This document shows, in pieces, positions 16,244-24,355 of a stretch of 64,000 bases of DNA; positions within the stretch are counted from its first letter, which is position 1, and each line of letters starts with the position of its first letter. The DNA is taken from positions 72,075 to 136,074 of the forward strand of contig NZ_JBEFNF010000008.1 of the NCBI RefSeq assembly GCF_040196175.1, given 5' to 3'. Below the pieces are notes generated by a model that made no database searches, was not told where the DNA came from, and worked only from the letters and a program-made list of their open reading frames with translations. The stretch comes from Halospina sp040196175 (GTDB taxonomy: Bacteria > Pseudomonadota > Gammaproteobacteria > Pseudomonadales > Oleiphilaceae). A program made the translations under genes and the position numbers.

Positions 16244-17716
16244 ATGCTTCGATCCCGCACCGGCTTCATAACCCTGGCGTTCATCGGCGTGGCTCTGGCC
16301 TGCCTGCCGTTTGCGGACCTGGCGATTACCACGGTTAACCCGTGGCGGGAACTCCAGCGGCTCCTTCATGGCCTGATCACCCCGGATTTCACGGCAACGG
16401 ATGAGCTGCTGACCGCTTTCACCCGAACCTTGGCCTATGCCTTCACCGGGGTAGCGCTCGGCGCGGTCGCGGGCTTCCTCCTCACGACGGTTTTCAGCTC
16501 GCGCCTGGTGCGCGCTTTCTGCGCCTTTATCCGCTCCATCCATGAGATTTTCTGGGCACTGATCTTTCTCCAGTGCTTCGGGATCCATCCGCTTTCCGGG
16601 GTTCTGGCCATCGCCATTCCGTTCTCGGGCATTTTTGCCAAAGTGTATTCCGAGATCATCGATGAGGCTGACCCTCTGCCCGCTAGAGCGGTACCGAAGA
16701 ATACGGGCCGTCTGCTGCGCTACTTTTTCACTCAGGTGCCCGAGGCCTGGCCGCACCTGCGCACCTACACCGCGTACCGGCTGGAGTGCGGCCTGCGTTC
16801 GTCCGCCATCCTGGGGTTCATCGGCCTGCCCACCCTTGGGTTCCACCTGGAGGCGGCCTTCTCTCAGGGCTATTACTCCCAGGTGGGCGCGCTTCTGCTG
16901 CTGTTCTACCTCCTGATCGCCACCATGCGGCTGTGGGTACGGCCGCGCCTGGTCCCAGTCTATCTGGTGGTGGCGCCTTTCTTCCTGGGGGAAGGGCTGC
17001 CCATCATCTGGGGCAACGTAACCCGCTTCGTCACCCAGGACATCGTGCCCCGACCATTGCGCGAAGGCGAAGGCTGGCAGGGTCTGGAACCCTGGCTCAC
17101 AGAGATCCTGGTTAACCAGGCTTTGCCGGGCGTCTGGAACACCCTGCTGCTGACCCAGATGGCACTGGTGGCCACTGGTGTTCTGGCGCTGCTGGCCTTT
17201 CCTCTGATCTCCACCCACTTCACCGGGCCGGTACGCCGCACCAGTGGTCACGTGCTGCTGGTCATAGCGCGTTCCACCCCGGAGTACATGCTGGCCTACA
17301 TCCTGCTCCAGCTCTGGGGCCCGTCCATGCTGCCGGCCGTAGTGGCCCTGGCACTGCACAACGGTGGCATCATCGGCCACCTGGTCGGACGCATGAGCGA
17401 CGAAGTGCCCTTGCGCCAGGGTGCGCCTGGTGGTTTCAACCGTTATGCATGGGAGCTGGTGCCACGGGTCTACCCACCCTTTCTGGCGTTTCTGTTCTAC
17501 CGGTGGGAAATCATCATGCGCGAGACCGCCATCCTGGGCATTCTCGGCATCACCACGCTGGGGTTCTATGTGGAAGGTGCAATCCAGGAGATCCGCTTTG
17601 ACCGGGCCATGGTACTGATTCTGATCACAGCCCTTTTGAACATCGCGGTGGATGCCCTGTCACGACGGATCAGGGCATGGCTGAGGCTGAGAACCCGGCC
17701 CACCTGCGAGGCCTGA
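16244..17716 (+). CDS. double-length ABC permease, putative selenate/phosphonate type
   Basis: The 490-aa membrane protein consists of two PhnE-like permease halves. Each carries a coupling-loop motif: SIHEIFWALIFLQ and later EIIDEAD in the first half, STPEYMLAYILLQ and later GRMSDEVP in the second. Each half ends with an IGLPTLGFHLEAA / LGITTLGFYVEGA repeat. A single chain therefore probably supplies both permease units. The ATG at 16244, 1 nt after the ATPase stop, is chosen over in-frame codons inside the ATPase gene. It completes the selenium-island importer. Confidence 0.87.
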   Translation: MLRSRTGFITLAFIGVALACLPFADLAITTVNPWRELQRLLHGLITPDFTATDELLTAFTRTLAYAFTGVALGAVAGFLLTTVFSSRLVRAFCAFIRSIHEIFWALIFLQCFGIHPLSGVLAIAIPFSGIFAKVYSEIIDEADPLPARAVPKNTGRLLRYFFTQVPEAWPHLRTYTAYRLECGLRSSAILGFIGLPTLGFHLEAAFSQGYYSQVGALLLLFYLLIATMRLWVRPRLVPVYLVVAPFFLGEGLPIIWGNVTRFVTQDIVPRPLREGEGWQGLEPWLTEILVNQALPGVWNTLLLTQMALVATGVLALLAFPLISTHFTGPVRRTSGHVLLVIARSTPEYMLAYILLQLWGPSMLPAVVALALHNGGIIGHLVGRMSDEVPLRQGAPGGFNRYAWELVPRVYPPFLAFLFYRWEIIMRETAILGILGITTLGFYVEGAIQEIRFDRAMVLILITALLNIAVDALSRRIRAWLRLRTRPTCEA

Positions 17717-17721
17717 GCGAC

Positions 17722-18429
17722 TCAGAAGTTGTAGCGCAATCCGGCCAGGAAGTTGTGGGAATCAAGCCGAGCACTGTCTTCGTTTCCCGCCACTGATTCG
17801 AGATCCACGTCTTCGATGGATTGATAGCGGTACATGGCTTCCAGCGAAATCTGATCGTTCAGATCATAGGACCAGCCTGTGCTCAGATGAAAACCATAGG
17901 TGGTTGCCTGGTCATCCAGCTTGATATTACCCGGCGCCCCGGCCTGGTCCAGATTAACCTGAGCCAGTCCGCCACCAACGCCAACGAGGAAGTGGGCGTT
18001 CGCAATTGCGTCAAGCTCCGTCTCGCCGTAAAAGTTGGCAAAGGCTGTGGTCACCATCAGATCCCCCTTGGCCGGGCTCAGCGACTGGCGGCTGACGGTC
18101 TGGGGTGAAGGGCCGCTGCTATCCGTTACCACTTCGCGATGGGAATCCGCTTCCGTCTCGCTGTAACCAAGCTCAAATTCAGTCCGCAGACCCAGGTTGC
18201 GGCTTGCATCAAGAACACGACCAATCGCCAGTGCCGCGCCGTAACCCGTGTCGTACTTGCTCGAGACGGTTGTACTTCGGGTCGCGGACTCATCTGTATT
18301 GAAATCGCTTTCGCGCGTATCATTGATACCCGCTCTGACAGCAACATAATTGCCACTCTCTGCTGCGGCCAGCCCCGGCGCGGTAACGGTAAGCAAGGAT
18401 ACCGCCACGGTCATAGGCAGTTTTTTCAT
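17722..18429 (-). CDS. outer-membrane beta-barrel protein (paralogue of the 8079-8813 gene)
   Basis: The 235-aa protein has a signal peptide (KKLPMTVAVSLL...GLAAAES) and an opacity-like barrel with alternating strands and terminal Phe (AGLRYNF). An AGGAG site precedes the ATG at 18429. It resembles the barrel protein at the far end of the selenium genes in length, the Y-V-A/I-G-V-N start of the barrel, the acidic loops and the YRYQSIEDV strand. It converges on the permease gene with a 5-bp gap. Its cargo is unknown; a route for selenium or other solutes is inference from position. Confidence 0.82.
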   Translation of the reverse strand: MKKLPMTVAVSLLTVTAPGLAAAESGNYVAVRAGINDTRESDFNTDESATRSTTVSSKYDTGYGAALAIGRVLDASRNLGLRTEFELGYSETEADSHREVVTDSSGPSPQTVSRQSLSPAKGDLMVTTAFANFYGETELDAIANAHFLVGVGGGLAQVNLDQAGAPGNIKLDDQATTYGFHLSTGWSYDLNDQISLEAMYRYQSIEDVDLESVAGNEDSARLDSHNFLAGLRYNF

Positions 18430-18581
18430 TGTGTTTCTCCTGACGTTGTATGACGTACGATTACGCCTAGATATAGTTGATAATGCCCGCACGCTCAAGG
18501 CATAGGCATGAATTCCGATCTATACCGTGAACCCTGTCTGTGGTTTATTGTCATCTTCATACAGTCTGCAAGAGGTTTTTG

Positions 18582-19703
18582 ATGTCGGATCTGGTACGAC
18601 TCGCACCTGGGCTGCTGACCGTCGGGAAGCCACTGCCCTGGCCAGTCTACGACCGAACCGGCAATCTGCTGGTCGCTCAGGGGTATGTGATCCAGAGCGA
18701 ATGGCAGCTTGAGCGTCTCTACGAGCAGGGCCTGTATGAGCCGCCGGAGCGCCAGGCTGAAAAACGCCGGGAGGATGACGACACCCCCCGGTTCAGCCCC
18801 TTTGCAGAGTACTCCATACTGCTTTATGAGCTTGAGCGTGCGCTCGACCGGATCGTTGACGCCGATCGCCGCGCGCTCGAACGTCTTGAGCATCTGGCCC
18901 GGCGCATTCAGCGCCTGTGCCAGCAGGATCCGGATGCCTGCATTGGCCTGGTGCACGTCTACGCGGTGCGGCCTACCGCCTACGAACAGACCCTGTTCTA
19001 CGCCATCATCTGCTGGCTGGCCGCTTACCACTTCGAGCTGGACGAAAACCGGACGCTGATCCTGCTGCAGGCGGCGCTGACGGCAAACATCTCGCTGCTG
19101 CCCTATCTGGACAAACTCAACAACACCAACCGTAGGCTCTCGGAGGAACAGCGCCGCATCATCCAGAAACATCCGGAACTCAGTGCCAGTGCCCTGCGCC
19201 AGGCGGGCATCAACGACGAGGTTTTGCTACGCATTGTGGAGCAGCACCATGAATGCTTCGACGGTTCCGGCTACCCCGAAGGCATCAGCGGCCCCGAGCT
19301 TCTGGTTGAAGCCAAGGTGGTTGCCCTGGCGGAACGCTATACGGCCATGATCACCAAGCGCGCCTACCGCGAGCGCTACCACGCCGATCAGGCCATGGAT
19401 GAGATCCTTCATTCGATGGCGCAAGACCCGCATCAGGTCGTCTACGAGGCCGTTTTCCAGCAGCTCACGCCTTACCCGCCAGGCGTCCTGGTGCAGCTCG
19501 CCAACGGTGAGACGGGCCTGGTCACTCACCGGCGCCGCAGCCCCAGATCACCTGTTGCCCAGGCCATTTTCAATGCCCAGGGCCGACGCTACCTGGGGCC
19601 CTTGCGGCGTGATGCCAGTGTTGAGGAGTATCGCGTTCACAGTACTCTGGTGCCAGACATGCTGCCCTCGCTCAACCTGGCGCTGCTTTGGGGCTACAGT
19701 TGA
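18582..19703 (+). CDS. HD-GYP-like protein with degenerate metal-binding motif
   Basis: The 373-aa protein has an N-terminal region similar to the DUF3391/PilZ-adjacent part of HD-GYP proteins. Its HD-GYP-like domain has KHPELSASALRQ, then HHECFDGSGYPEGI (the GYP loop) and a downstream ALAERYTAMI helix. Where active enzymes carry the HD pair and DIGK (A-L-L-HDIGK), this protein has LTANISLLPYLDKLNN, without the His-Asp. Cyclic-di-GMP hydrolysis is therefore doubtful, and it may only bind the nucleotide. An AGAGG site sets the start. Confidence 0.78.
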   Translation: MSDLVRLAPGLLTVGKPLPWPVYDRTGNLLVAQGYVIQSEWQLERLYEQGLYEPPERQAEKRREDDDTPRFSPFAEYSILLYELERALDRIVDADRRALERLEHLARRIQRLCQQDPDACIGLVHVYAVRPTAYEQTLFYAIICWLAAYHFELDENRTLILLQAALTANISLLPYLDKLNNTNRRLSEEQRRIIQKHPELSASALRQAGINDEVLLRIVEQHHECFDGSGYPEGISGPELLVEAKVVALAERYTAMITKRAYRERYHADQAMDEILHSMAQDPHQVVYEAVFQQLTPYPPGVLVQLANGETGLVTHRRRSPRSPVAQAIFNAQGRRYLGPLRRDASVEEYRVHSTLVPDMLPSLNLALLWGYS

Positions 19704-19800
19704 AAACAACGCTATGCTCGACGGCTGCGATCCGATTGCCCTTGATCATTCGTACTGACATGGGTGTGAGCCGTCAAAAAGGCTTTCTGGAGACTTGATC

Positions 19801-20256
19801 ATGAGACAAGCAACCCGCACGCTCTGGGCTCTGATTCTGCTCACAACGATGAGCAGCGCCCTGGCGGAGGTTCGCATCAAAGATGCCTGGTCCCGCGCCA
19901 CCCCACCCGGCATTGAGCGTGGCGCCGGTTACATGACGCTGCACAACACCGGTGAGCAGGCCCGCACCCTGACCGGTGCCAGCGCGACCTGGGCGCAGCG
20001 CATCGAGATCCATGAATCCCGCGAGGTCGACGGCCAGATGCGGATGCAGGCGCTGCCCGACGGGCTGACACTGCAACCGGGGGAATCACTTGAACTGGCC
20101 CCGATGGGCCGCCATCTAATGCTCATGGGGCTGACGGAACGGCTTACCCAGGGCGACACGCTGGCGCTCACGCTTGAGTTCCGCAACGGCGGGACGCTGA
20201 ACACACAGCTGGACGTCCGTGGCCCGGACGCAAGCACCAGCCAGAGCAGTCACTGA
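19801..20256 (+). CDS. periplasmic copper chaperone PCu(A)C
   Basis: The 151-aa protein has a signal peptide ending SSALAEV. It follows the PCu(A)C pattern: IKDAWSRATPPG, G-A-GYMTLHN, EIHES(R)EVDGQMRM and GRHLMLMGL supply the His/Met copper ligands (H-M and HxM). It delivers Cu(I) to periplasmic sites such as the CuA centre of cytochrome oxidase. GGAG before the ATG at 19801 favours this start over an upstream TTG. A DUF2489 gene follows by 16 bp. Confidence 0.88.
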   Translation: MRQATRTLWALILLTTMSSALAEVRIKDAWSRATPPGIERGAGYMTLHNTGEQARTLTGASATWAQRIEIHESREVDGQMRMQALPDGLTLQPGESLELAPMGRHLMLMGLTERLTQGDTLALTLEFRNGGTLNTQLDVRGPDASTSQSSH

Positions 20257-20272
20257 CGATCAGGAGCCACCC

Positions 20273-20797
20273 ATGCCCCAGAATCTGCAATGGATTCTCA
20301 TCGCCGCCGGCGTCATTGCCATCGCCGGCCTGACGTTCTATATCATTTACCAGTGGCGGAGGCTGCGCCAGCACCAGCGTGCTGTGGCGCGCACACGGGC
20401 CCTACAAGCCGAGCGCAGAGACAGTATGATCGAAAGCATCCGCATCCTTGCCATGACGCTTCAGCAGGAGCAGGTGGAGCCTTCCGAGGGCTGTATCCGC
20501 ATCAAAGGCCTCCTCGACCATGTGGAGCCAGAGCTGCTCAGCCACAGCCCCTACGACGTTTTCCAGACCATCTATGAGAAGACACAACACATGCCTACTC
20601 ATGAGGCCCGCCAGCAGGCGGATCCCAGGCTCATCCAGCGTCTGGACGAGGAACGCTTTGCGCTGGAAGCGGCGTACGCCGACGCCATTCAGGAAGGCGC
20701 CATGGCCATCCGGTACTATCGCTTTGACGGCAGCGTGAGCGCCTCCGCAGGCGAACCACGTACCGTTGACCCGGGCGCATCCACGCTCCAGCCCTGA
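20273..20797 (+). CDS. DUF2489 membrane-anchored protein
   Basis: The 174-aa protein starts with one N-terminal membrane helix (about residues 6-26). A cytoplasmic coiled region with the DUF2489 core follows: DSMIESIRILAMTLQQEQVEPSEGCIRIKGLLDH. AGGAG precedes the ATG at 20273. It is probably cotranscribed with the copper chaperone. No catalytic motif is seen and the function is unknown. Confidence 0.8.
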   Translation: MPQNLQWILIAAGVIAIAGLTFYIIYQWRRLRQHQRAVARTRALQAERRDSMIESIRILAMTLQQEQVEPSEGCIRIKGLLDHVEPELLSHSPYDVFQTIYEKTQHMPTHEARQQADPRLIQRLDEERFALEAAYADAIQEGAMAIRYYRFDGSVSASAGEPRTVDPGASTLQP

Positions 20798-20838
20798 CTC
20801 TGCGCCGGTACCAGGGCTAGCGGAATGACCAAGGGTGT

Positions 20839-22272
20839 TCAGGCCAGCATGCCGGCCATGCTGGCGACTGAGTCAGTGTTTTCCACCAGAATGTCCATCT
20901 CTTCGCCCACCCGCCCGGAGGAGACGTTGAGACGCTCATAAAGCTCCGCCGGCACCGACAGTGACGGACCCAGCCGGACGCCGCGTTCAACCAGCAGTGC
21001 CCGCGCCAGGTAGAGTGCATTGGCGTAGATCGCATGGTCCCCGGCGTAATCCGGATTCTTCTGGTGGCGGATCGCAGCCACGACCTCTTCCGGCATATGC
21101 CACAGATCCATCAGCACACCACCGATCTGCTCGCGCGTAATGCCGATCAGGTGGTGCTCCACCAGCTCATGGGGCACATGGCCGTTGACTTCAGTATAGC
21201 GGCAGATCAGCGAGAAATACGGCGGGAATACGTGCGCCAGCACCAGGTAGCCGAAGTTGTGCAGCAGCCCTGCCAGGTAGCTCAGACCAAACGAGGGGCG
21301 TTCGCGCCGGGGCATGCAGCTGATGATCACGCTCACCGCCTGGGCCATCCAGATGGACTGGGTCCAGTAGCCGATGAATCCTTCGGGCTGGTCCGTGGGC
21401 TGCTTAAGAGTTCGCCCCAGGGACAGCCCCATGGCCAGGTTCATCACCAGATCAAACCCGAGCACCCGCTGGATGGCGTCGTAGATGGAGTTCACCGGGG
21501 TATGCGAGGCATAGAAAGAGGATGAGGCCCAGCTCACCACCTGAGCTGCCAGGCTCGGATCGTTCTCGACAATGTCCGCCAGGTCACCGACCTCGGCATT
21601 GGGCTTCATGCGCAGATGCAGAATGCGCTGGGCGGTTTCCGGCAGCGGCGGGATCTCCAGGGTGTCATCCAGGCGCTGTTTGATGCGCAGGCCTGTGAAA
21701 CTGTGCACCGCCTGGCGCAGCTGAGCCTCATCCTGATCCGGAGACTGGCGATTAACGTCAATCTCACTGAGCGGGCGGGTGAAATCCAGCCAGCGAACGC
21801 CGCGCAAAAGGCTCATGTAAGCCTCCAGGGAGAGCGCCACATCATCATCCCCCTGACCGCTGTAGAACCGCACCCGGTTGAGCGCTGTAACCTGATTGTC
21901 CACCGTGGTTTCAAAGTGGGTCATCGCTGGCAGCGGGGGCAGCTGGCGCACCTGGTATTTCTGGCGCAAGCGCCCCATGTCGCGCAGAGTCAGCCTGCGG
22001 AGCTCACGCGCCAGGGCCTGGTTCAGCCGGTCAATATCCAGCAGGCTGTCTTCCCGGTAGAAGGCCTGGATGCGGCCCAACGCATCCGCGAGCACCGCTG
22101 CACGGATCCGGGGTTCGGCTGAGGGCTCATCGCTCGCAATGAGCTCGGGGTTGAGAGCACCGTCATCAGTGCGGAAATAGGTCTCAAGGTGTTGGGGTGC
22201 GCTCATGGTCCTGTCCAATGCGGGTGCATTCAATTCCCTGTTCGCCATCCGGGCGTCGTTACGCGTGAGCAT
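20839..22272 (-). CDS. HDOD domain signalling protein
   Basis: The protein is up to 477 aa. Its C-terminal half is an HDOD domain (about residues 200-400): PPLPETAQRIL, DLADIVENDPSLAAQVVSWASS, YLAGLLHNFGYLVL and the HLIGITREQIGGVLMDLW helix. The N-terminal region (to about 170) may be a YbaK-like or unassigned domain. HDOD proteins usually act in signalling or as degenerate phosphohydrolases. The chosen start lies 3 nt after the recG stop; a second ATG at 22206 has AGGA upstream and may be the true start. Confidence 0.82.
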   Translation of the reverse strand: MLTRNDARMANRELNAPALDRTMSAPQHLETYFRTDDGALNPELIASDEPSAEPRIRAAVLADALGRIQAFYREDSLLDIDRLNQALARELRRLTLRDMGRLRQKYQVRQLPPLPAMTHFETTVDNQVTALNRVRFYSGQGDDDVALSLEAYMSLLRGVRWLDFTRPLSEIDVNRQSPDQDEAQLRQAVHSFTGLRIKQRLDDTLEIPPLPETAQRILHLRMKPNAEVGDLADIVENDPSLAAQVVSWASSSFYASHTPVNSIYDAIQRVLGFDLVMNLAMGLSLGRTLKQPTDQPEGFIGYWTQSIWMAQAVSVIISCMPRRERPSFGLSYLAGLLHNFGYLVLAHVFPPYFSLICRYTEVNGHVPHELVEHHLIGITREQIGGVLMDLWHMPEEVVAAIRHQKNPDYAGDHAIYANALYLARALLVERGVRLGPSLSVPAELYERLNVSSGRVGEEMDILVENTDSVASMAGMLA

Positions 22273-22275
22273 AGC

Positions 22276-24354
22276 TCACACATCACCGTATTGGATACGC
22301 TCACCCAGCCACCGCTGGACCAGAGCGTCAACCCGTTCCGGATCGCTCATCAGCGCCGGTCCGATCCGGCGCACCTCCTCGAGCCAGCCAGTGTCTTTTT
22401 GCCAGTCTGCCAGACGGAAGCCCATGAGCCCGGTCTGACGGGTGCCCAGTACCTCGCCGGGGCCTCTTATCTCCAGGTCACGCTGGGCGATAGCGAAGCC
22501 GTCCTGGGTCTCACGCAATGCCTGGAGGCGGGATTTAGCCGTCTCCGATAGAGGCGGATGGTACAGTAAAACACAGTAGCTGGCGCGTTCACCCCGGCCA
22601 ACGCGGCCGCGCAGCTGGTGCAGCTGAGCCAGACCCAGCCGTTCCGGGTTCTCGATGATGATCAGCGTGGCCTCGGGCACATCCACGCCCACCTCAATCA
22701 CGGTGGTCGCCACCAGAAGGTCGATGCGCCCCTCCTTGAAGGCGTCCATGACATCGGCCTTCTCCGCTGCCTTCATGCGCCCGTGCACCAGCCCGACGTT
22801 GAGCTCAGAAAGTTCCGTCTGGAGCTGCGCCGCGGTATCTTCCGCAGCCTGGCACTGCAGAGCCTCGGATTCCTCAATAAGGGTGCAGACCCAGTAGGCC
22901 TGGCGGCCCTCGGCACAGGCGCTGCGCACCCGTTCCACCACGTCACCCCGGCGTGAATCTGGCAGGGCAATGGTCTCAATAGGCTGGCGCCCCGGCGGCA
23001 GCTCGTCGATCACCGAGGTATCCAGATCCGCGTAGGCACTCATCGCCAGGGTGCGCGGAATGGGCGTGGCGGTCATGATCAGTTGGTGCGGTACGGTTTC
23101 GGTGTTGGCGCCCTTTTCCCGCAGCGCCAGCCGCTGATGCACGCCGAAGCGGTGCTGTTCATCGATGATCGCCAATGCCAGACGCTGGAAGACCACCTCT
23201 TGCTGGAACAGCGCATGGGTGCCGATCACCAGCGGGCATTCGCCGCTGGCAAGCTGCGCCAGCGTTGCCTGTTTGTGTTTGGACCGGCTTTTACCCGAGA
23301 GCCAGCCGGGCTCGATGCCCAAAGGCGCCAACCATTCATGAAAGCTCAGGTAGTGCTGCTCGGCCAGGATTTCCGTGGGCGCCATCAGCGCCACCTGGGC
23401 ACCGGCCTCAATGGCCTGAAGGGCCGCTACGGCCGCCACCACCGTCTTGCCCGATCCCACGTCGCCCTGAATCATCCGCAGCATGGGCGCTGGGCGGGCC
23501 AGGTCCTGACTGACCTCCTCGCTCACCCGTCGTTGGGCACCTGTGAGCGCAAACGCCAGGCTTTCCAGAAAACCGGTGACCAGGCGACCATCACCGGTAT
23601 TAAGGGCCAATGCCTGCCATGACTGGACCTGCGCCCGCAGTTTCAGAAGGCTTAGATGGTGAGCCAGCAGTTCCTCCATCACCAGACGGTCCCGCGCCGG
23701 ATGGCGCTGTTCCATCAGAGCACTGAGGTCCGCACTCGCTGGTGGCTGGTGCAGCATCCTCAAGGCCTGGTTGATCTCCGGCAGCTCATACTCCCCGAGT
23801 ACCGAATCCGGCAGCCATTCGCGCACCGGATGACGGTCAAGCATGGCCACTGCCTGCTCGCACAGACGGCGCAGGCGCGGCTGTTGAATGCCCTCGGTGA
23901 GCGGGTAGACCGGCGTAAGGGTGGCGTCGTCACCGGTGGCCAGGGGGCCGGGATTGGTCTGGTATTCCGGGTGGTAGATCTCGAGCCCGGCGCGCCCGGG
24001 CCGGATCTCACCGTAACAGCGCACCCGGGTGCCCGGGGCGAACTGGCGCTGCTGCACGGCGCTGAAATGGAAGAACCGCAATGCCACAAAACCGCTGCTG
24101 TCGCGCAGGGTCACCTGCAGGCTGCGGCGCCGGCCCTGGACCACATCGGCGCTCACCACCTCGCCTTCCACCACGCCAGCATCCCCCACTCGCAGCTGGC
24201 CCATGGGCAGGATACGGGTGCGGTCCTCATAGCGCAGCGGCAGGTGGAAGAGCAGGTCCTGAAGACAGGTAATCCCCAGACGTTCAAGGGTGGCCGCCAG
24301 CTTGCTGCCAACGCCCTTGAGCACGGTCACATCCACTGTGGCCGGATCAGTCAT
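22276..24354 (-). CDS. recG: ATP-dependent DNA helicase RecG
   Basis: The 692-aa protein has the RecG order: N-terminal wedge/OB domain (LKGVGSKLAATLERLGI, LPLRYEDRT), then helicase motifs GDVGSGKTVVAAVAAL (Walker A), IIDEQHRFGVHQR (DEQH box), MTATPIPRTL, HGRMKAAEK and ATTVIEVGVDVPEA, and the terminal RGRVGRG-x-x-YC motif. It drives branch migration and fork reversal in DNA repair. Its ATG lies 1 nt after the oxyR stop, so oxyR and recG are cotranscribed. Confidence 0.97.
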   Translation of the reverse strand: MTDPATVDVTVLKGVGSKLAATLERLGITCLQDLLFHLPLRYEDRTRILPMGQLRVGDAGVVEGEVVSADVVQGRRRSLQVTLRDSSGFVALRFFHFSAVQQRQFAPGTRVRCYGEIRPGRAGLEIYHPEYQTNPGPLATGDDATLTPVYPLTEGIQQPRLRRLCEQAVAMLDRHPVREWLPDSVLGEYELPEINQALRMLHQPPASADLSALMEQRHPARDRLVMEELLAHHLSLLKLRAQVQSWQALALNTGDGRLVTGFLESLAFALTGAQRRVSEEVSQDLARPAPMLRMIQGDVGSGKTVVAAVAALQAIEAGAQVALMAPTEILAEQHYLSFHEWLAPLGIEPGWLSGKSRSKHKQATLAQLASGECPLVIGTHALFQQEVVFQRLALAIIDEQHRFGVHQRLALREKGANTETVPHQLIMTATPIPRTLAMSAYADLDTSVIDELPPGRQPIETIALPDSRRGDVVERVRSACAEGRQAYWVCTLIEESEALQCQAAEDTAAQLQTELSELNVGLVHGRMKAAEKADVMDAFKEGRIDLLVATTVIEVGVDVPEATLIIIENPERLGLAQLHQLRGRVGRGERASYCVLLYHPPLSETAKSRLQALRETQDGFAIAQRDLEIRGPGEVLGTRQTGLMGFRLADWQKDTGWLEEVRRIGPALMSDPERVDALVQRWLGERIQYGDV

Positions 24355-24355
24355 G

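Noticed and set aside
16076..17380. Long minus-strand reading frame (434 codons) opposite the permease gene; similar ones opposite the symporter (34745-35992) and the DUF294 gene (37191-38630).
   Set aside because: They are antisense to clearly conserved proteins, rich in Gln/Arg/His without domain motifs, and are explained by high GC at third codon positions.
14735..17716. Phosphonate (phn) uptake operon.
   Set aside because: No C-P lyase or phosphonatase genes are nearby, and the operon is divergent from senB. Phosphonate specificity is not excluded but is less likely.
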